Source: an uncultured Flavonifractor sp.
Lineage (GTDB): Bacteria > Bacillota > Clostridia > Oscillospirales > Oscillospiraceae
Length of the DNA stretch: 9,211 nt
Assembly: GCA_947384055.1 (NCBI GenBank)
Contig: CANDFO010000085.1
Location: forward strand, 1 to 9,211
Direction of reading: 5' to 3'
Below, one piece after another: positions 6,568 to 9,211 of this stretch (the stretch's first letter is position 1; each line of letters opens with the position of its first letter). The position numbers and the translations under genes are program-made. The notes under the pieces are model-generated. The model worked only from the letters and a program-made list of their open reading frames with translations. It was not told where the DNA came from and did not search any database.

Positions 6568-6595
6568 GTATAAGGCAGAGGCATAAAAATGTCAA
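6567..6595 (-). promoter_or_regulatory. Sigma-A promoter of the csoR-copA operon
   Basis: On the - strand, a perfect TTGACA (6595-6590) and TATACT (6572-6567) are 17 bp apart. Transcription would start near 6560, inside the CsoR operator, giving a leader of about 20 nt. Confidence 0.85.
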
Positions 6596-6650
6596 GCCCC
6601 TTTCGTCCTGCAAGTGTGCCCAGAGGGTGCGCGCAGCAGGCCGCATCCCC

Positions 6651-6662
6651 TTTGTCGAAAAA
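6651..6662 (+). promoter_or_regulatory. Isolated Spo0A-box-like 12-mer
   Basis: TTTGTCGAAAAA contains the perfect TGTCGAA core and the T/A-rich flanks preferred by Spo0A in Bacillus. It lies 56 bp upstream of the csoR -35, in a region without an intact gene. It may be functional, a relic of a lost sporulation gene's promoter, or chance. Confidence 0.3.
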
Positions 6663-6683
6663 GGCCGGAGGTTCTTTTCAACA

Positions 6684-6720
6684 GGCTCTGTCAGACGGAA
6701 CGATTCCGTCTGGCAGAGCC
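6684..6720 (+). repeat. 17-bp inverted repeat (strong hairpin)
   Basis: Arms 6684-6700 and 6704-6720 (GGCTCTG..CAGACGGAA / TTCCGTCTG..CAGAGCC) surround a CGA loop. The single non-complementary position is a U.G wobble if transcribed from the + strand and an A.C mismatch from the - strand. It abuts the 3' side of the aldo/keto-reductase remnant. No T-tract follows on either strand. Confidence 0.7.
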
Positions 6721-6743
6721 TGGATATTTGCCGTGTGTTTGCA

Positions 6744-6873
6744 CAGGCCCCAGCGGGTGATCTTGCCCTCCCGGATGAGGTCGTTCATCACCTCGACCGC
6801 TCTCTCCAGGCACGCCGGGGTCGGCCCGGTGCTGACAGTAGAGGTCAGTGTGGTCTGTATAGTCAAAGCGGTT
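6744..6873 (-). pseudogene. Aldo/keto reductase remnant, frameshifted
   Basis: Read on the - strand, one frame from 6873 gives NRFDYTDHTDLYCQHRADP and then GVP. From about 6810 the similarity continues in another frame as LERAVEVMNDLIREGKITRWGL. Together they match the middle of aldo/keto reductases, where the order is DYIDLYYQHR-DP-VP, then IEE-A-.M..LI.EGKI..WGLS. Only about 43 codons survive out of about 330. Neither the N-terminal cofactor region nor the C-terminus is found in the flanks; both ends are replaced by inverted repeats. A deletion or insertion near 6808-6812 shifts the frame. It cannot make a functional enzyme. Confidence 0.6.
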
Positions 6874-6902
6874 CAAAAGGAACAAATTGCTCCTTTTGAA
6901 CC
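6870..6902. repeat. 12-bp perfect inverted repeat
   Basis: GGTTCAAAAGGA (6870-6881) and TCCTTTTGAACC (6891-6902) flank a 9-nt loop that is itself mostly self-complementary. It bounds the 5' side of the aldo/keto-reductase remnant. Confidence 0.7.
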
Positions 6903-6940
6903 CTGCGGCGACTATATCAAGTAATGTTTGATGAGTTTTA

Positions 6941-7024
6941 GAACCTGTATTCACAACCGTTGAACGCCGTCTGAGCGGTCTTTTTCCCGCCCATCCAGCA
7001 TTCCCCGGTTGTGAATACAGGTTC
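6941..7024. mobile_element. MITE-like non-autonomous element, 84 bp
   Basis: The ends GAACCTGTATTCACAACCG (6941-6959) and its exact inverse complement (7006-7024) form perfect 19-bp terminal inverted repeats around a 46-bp core without coding capacity. TTA at 6938-6940 is repeated at 7025-7027, as expected for a 3-bp target-site duplication. A TNA target is characteristic of some IS5-family groups (IS427/IS1031 type); assignment to a family is inference. The perfect arms imply recent insertion or selection for a hairpin. The core contains a T5 run after a 6-bp stem (6956-6961 with 6974-6979) on the + strand, which could act as a weak terminator. Confidence 0.65.
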
Positions 7025-7137
7025 TTACAGCAGAGACTGTGAAATCAGGTGTATCCCGCTCACGCGTTTTACGGCGCAGAATTGTTCGGGAACTGCGGCT
7101 TGCATTCCCATACCTGTCAAAGGGGGCGGGAACAGCA

Positions 7138-8289
7138 TCAGCGCTTTTTCTTTTTCTTGTCAAAGAAGCCCTTGATTCCCTCTTCATTTTCTGCGGGGAG
7201 CTCTCCCATAGCCTGGCCAAAGGCCCGTAGCGCTTCTTTCTGCTCACTGTTCAGGCCGGTGGGCACCTGCACTGTTACATTGACATACTGGTCGCCCCGG
7301 CCCCGGCCGTTGACACTGGGCATTCCCTTTCCCCGCAGGCGGAACACCGTCCCCGGCTGGGTTCCCGTGGGGAGGGTCCACTTGAGCTTGCCGTCAATAG
7401 AGGGGATCTCCAGCTCCGCGCCCAGCGCCGCCTGGAGAAAGCTCACCGGCTGGTCCAGATAGAGGTCAGAGCCGTCCCGTTTAAACTGGGGGTGAGGACG
7501 GACAGTGACGCTGATGAGCAGATCCCCCGGGGGGCCGCCGTTCTTTCCGGCCCCGCCCTGTCCCCGCAGGGATACCGCCTGGCCGTTGTCAATTCCGGCG
7601 GGAATATTGACGGTGATTTTTCGCTGCCGGCGGACGCTGCCGGCGCCGTTGCAGCTTTTACAGGGGCTGTGGATGATTTTCCCGGTGCCGCCGCATTTGG
7701 GACAGGCGGTGGTGGTGGTAAAGCTCAGGGGACCGCCGCCCCGCTGTATGCGCACCTGTCCGGTGCCCCGGCAGTCCGGGCAGGTATCGGCGGCGGTGCC
7801 CGGCTCACAGCCGGAGCCCTTGCAGGTGTCGCAGGCCTCCGTGCGGGTGACAGTGATCTCCTTTTCACAGCCGAACGCGGCCTCTTCAAAGGAGATTGTC
7901 ACCGAAGCCCGCAGCCGCTCCCCTTTGGCGGGACCGGTGCGGGTGCGGCTGGCGCCGCCGAAGCCGGAGCCGAAAAGAATATCTCCCAGGTCGAAGCCGC
8001 CGAAATCGAAGCCGAAGCCGCCGAAATCCCCGCCGAAGCCCCCCGCCCCAAAGTTGGGATCCACACCGGCGTGTCCGAATTGGTCATACTTGGCCCGCTT
8101 GTCCTTGTCGGACAGAATCTCATAGGCCTCGTTGACCTCCTTAAACTTGGTCTCGGCGGTTTTATCTCCCGGGTTCAGGTCCGGATGGTACTGCTTGGCC
8201 AGCTTCCGATACGCCTTTTTGAGCTCGTCGTCCGACGCGCCCTTGGACACCCCCAGGACCTCATAATAATCTCGTTTTTGTTCGGGCAT
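7138..8289 (-). CDS. dnaJ: Chaperone protein DnaJ (Hsp40)
   Basis: A 383-residue type I J-protein of normal length. It has a J-domain (1-71) with HPD at 35-37, which stimulates DnaK ATPase, and a Gly/Phe-rich segment (about 72-112, rich in GGFGGDFGGF). The zinc-finger domain has four repeats, CDTCKGSG (153-160), CPDCRGTG (170-177), CPKCGGTG (196-203) and CKSCNGAG (210-217), holding two zinc ions. A substrate-binding beta domain with a C-terminal dimerisation part (about 225-355) and a lysine-rich tail (KKKKKR) complete it. It delivers unfolded proteins to DnaK in the cytosol. GAGGTGA (8296-8302) lies 6 nt before the ATG. It follows dnaK after 125 bases that contain a large hairpin, so its expression may be tuned relative to dnaK. 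Confidence 0.98.
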   Translation of the reverse strand: MPEQKRDYYEVLGVSKGASDDELKKAYRKLAKQYHPDLNPGDKTAETKFKEVNEAYEILSDKDKRAKYDQFGHAGVDPNFGAGGFGGDFGGFGFDFGGFDLGDILFGSGFGGASRTRTGPAKGERLRASVTISFEEAAFGCEKEITVTRTEACDTCKGSGCEPGTAADTCPDCRGTGQVRIQRGGGPLSFTTTTACPKCGGTGKIIHSPCKSCNGAGSVRRQRKITVNIPAGIDNGQAVSLRGQGGAGKNGGPPGDLLISVTVRPHPQFKRDGSDLYLDQPVSFLQAALGAELEIPSIDGKLKWTLPTGTQPGTVFRLRGKGMPSVNGRGRGDQYVNVTVQVPTGLNSEQKEALRAFGQAMGELPAENEEGIKGFFDKKKKKR

Positions 8290-8339
8290 ATATCTTCACC
8301 TCTGTTCCCGGACTTCGGTAATCGAGACAGGCGCGATGA

Positions 8340-8401
8340 GATAGGAGATAGGAGTCTGTTCCCCGGCCGGATGCTCCGGCCACGCGCTCCTATCTCCTAT
8401 C
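8340..8401 (-). repeat. Two-tier hairpin between dnaK and dnaJ
   Basis: Outer arms GATAGGAGATAGGAG (8340-8354) and its exact inverse complement (8387-8401) make a 15-bp perfect stem; each arm is a tandem ATAGGAG heptamer. Inside, GGCCGGA (8365-8371) and TCCGGCC (8375-8381) form a second 7-bp stem with a TGC loop. The structure begins about 14 nt after the dnaK stop and ends about 50 nt before the dnaJ ATG. No T-tract follows in the transcript, so it resembles an RNA stabiliser or processing site more than a terminator. Confidence 0.7.
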
Positions 8402-8414
8402 CGGTTGCTATCTC

Positions 8415-9211
8415 TTACTCGTCGTCCACAACCTCATAATCTGCGTCCACCACGCCGTCGCCGCTGCCGCCGCCGGTAAAGTTCGCGCCGCCCATGTCGG
8501 GACCGGGCTGGCCGCCCTGGGGTCCGGCCTGCTGGTACATCTTCTCGGCGATGGGATAGAAGGCTTTGCTGGCCTCTTCCGTGGCGGCCTTGATCGCCTC
8601 CACGTCGGTGCCCTTGAGGGTGTCCCGCAGCTTGTTCAGCGCCCCCTCCACAGTGGCCTTCTCGCCGGCGTCGATCTTGTCCTTCATGTCGTCCAGGGCC
8701 TTTTCGGTCTGATAGATCACCTGGTCAGCCTGGTTGCGCACGTCCACCTCTTCCCGGCGCTTGGCGTCCTCGGCGGCGAACTGCTCGGCCTCCTTGACGG
8801 CCTTGTCGATGTCCTCCTTGGACATATTGGTGGAGGAGGTGATGGTGATATGCTGCTCCCGCCCGGTGCCCAGATCCTTGGCGGAGACGTTGACGATGCC
8901 ATTGGCGTCGATATCAAACGTCACTTCAATCTGAGGCACGCCTCTTCTGGCCGGGGCGATGCCGTCCAGGTTGAAGCGGCCCAGGGTCTTGTTGTACTGG
9001 GCCAGGTCCCGCTCACCCTGGAGCACGTGGACCTCCACGCTGGTCTGGTTGTCGGCGGCGGTGGTATAGATCTGGCTCTTCTTGGCGGGGATGGTGGTGT
9101 TGCGCTCAATGAGCTTGTTCATAACGCCGCCCTGGGTCTCGATGCCCAAGGACAGCGGGGTCACGTCCAGCAGCAGCAGGCCCTTCACGTCGCCCACCAG
9201 AACGCCGCCCT
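8415..9211 (-). CDS. dnaK: Chaperone protein DnaK (Hsp70), C-terminal part; 5' end cut by window edge
   Basis: The frame is open to the right edge and shows the last 265 residues of about 610-620. It begins at GGVLVGDVKGLLLLDVTPLS, the end of the nucleotide-binding domain and the interdomain linker. The substrate-binding beta sandwich follows (LSLGIETQGG, TTIPAKKSQ, VHVLQGER, GRFNLDGI, IEVTFDIDANGIVNVSAKD). Next comes the helical lid (MSKEDIDKAVKEAEQ to AFYPIAEKMYQQ), and last a Gly/Pro-rich linker ending in the acidic tail DADYEVVDDE. It binds hydrophobic peptides in an ATP-dependent cycle with DnaJ and GrpE. The stop is TAA at 8417-8415. The usual upstream partners hrcA and grpE and a CIRCE operator would lie beyond the edge; none is visible. 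Confidence 0.98.
   Translation of the reverse strand, partial: GGVLVGDVKGLLLLDVTPLSLGIETQGGVMNKLIERNTTIPAKKSQIYTTAADNQTSVEVHVLQGERDLAQYNKTLGRFNLDGIAPARRGVPQIEVTFDIDANGIVNVSAKDLGTGREQHITITSSTNMSKEDIDKAVKEAEQFAAEDAKRREEVDVRNQADQVIYQTEKALDDMKDKIDAGEKATVEGALNKLRDTLKGTDVEAIKAATEEASKAFYPIAEKMYQQAGPQGGQPGPDMGGANFTGGGSGDGVVDADYEVVDDE

Noticed and set aside
6542..6646. N-terminal extension of CsoR to 122 residues
   Set aside because: It runs through the promoter and operator, and CsoR proteins normally start close to this ATG pair.
6589..6924. + strand open frame of 111 codons in the csoR-dnaJ gap
   Set aside because: No recognisable domain; it runs through the 17-bp hairpin, the reductase remnant and the 12-bp repeat, which explain the sequence better.
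6660..7030. CRISPR array
   Set aside because: The repeats here are inverted pairs of different sequences, not direct repeats with regular spacers.
7027..7122. 28-codon - strand open frame just after dnaJ (MGMQAAVPEQF...)
   Set aside because: No convincing ribosome site and no similarity recognised; treated as chance. Nothing else is seen between the MITE and the dnaJ stop.
7492..8439. 315-codon + strand open frame over dnaJ
   Set aside because: Antisense shadow of dnaJ and its leader hairpin; Ala/Gly-rich with no domain and no ribosome site of note.

Overview
The window comes from the chromosome of a GC-rich, spore-forming Firmicute. The Spo0A sequence, the DnaK/DnaJ sequences and the clostridial-type CsoR/CopA pair suggest the Clostridia, most likely a gut Oscillospiraceae-type lineage (Flavonifractor/Oscillibacter-like). 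That placement is inferred from protein character, not from a search. Coding density is high. One gene (spo0A) is on the + strand and all others are on the - strand. Both window edges cut genes: an S66 peptidase on the left and dnaK on the right.

Left part (1-2700): a two-gene - strand operon encodes a GNAT acetyltransferase and a serine peptidase of the S66 family whose active-site spacing is MccF-like. The two genes overlap by ATGA and have a clear sigma-A promoter. The divergent neighbour is spo0A, the master regulator of sporulation. Its upstream region holds two Spo0A-box-like sites one helical turn apart and a plausible sigma-A promoter. A GC-rich hairpin separates spo0A from the convergent next gene.

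Middle part (2729-6600): a copper-homeostasis operon is read on the - strand. A strong promoter overlapped by a CsoR-type operator drives csoR (Cu(I)-sensing repressor) and then copA (Cu(I)-exporting P1B ATPase). CopA carries an extra C-terminal CopZ-like domain preceded by an internal Shine-Dalgarno and ATG, so the gene may also make a free 66-residue copper chaperone. After two hairpins comes an unrecognised exported/membrane protein that may or may not share the transcript.

The roughly 600-base gap between csoR and dnaJ (6542-7137) has no intact gene. It holds a perfect Spo0A-box-like 12-mer, a 17-bp hairpin, a frameshifted aldo/keto-reductase fragment, a 12-bp inverted repeat, and an 84-bp MITE-like element with 19-bp perfect terminal inverted repeats and a TTA target duplication. 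It looks like an insertion and decay site.

Right part (7138-9211): dnaJ follows the 3' part of dnaK. The 125-base spacer between them contains a large two-tier hairpin with 15-bp perfect outer arms built from a tandem heptamer.

The genes serve general stress and housekeeping roles: protein folding, copper efflux and sporulation control. The most notable items are the GNAT + MccF-like pair (parallel to microcin C immunity functions), the CopA-CopZ fusion with an internal start, the MITE, and the dnaK-dnaJ intergenic hairpin.
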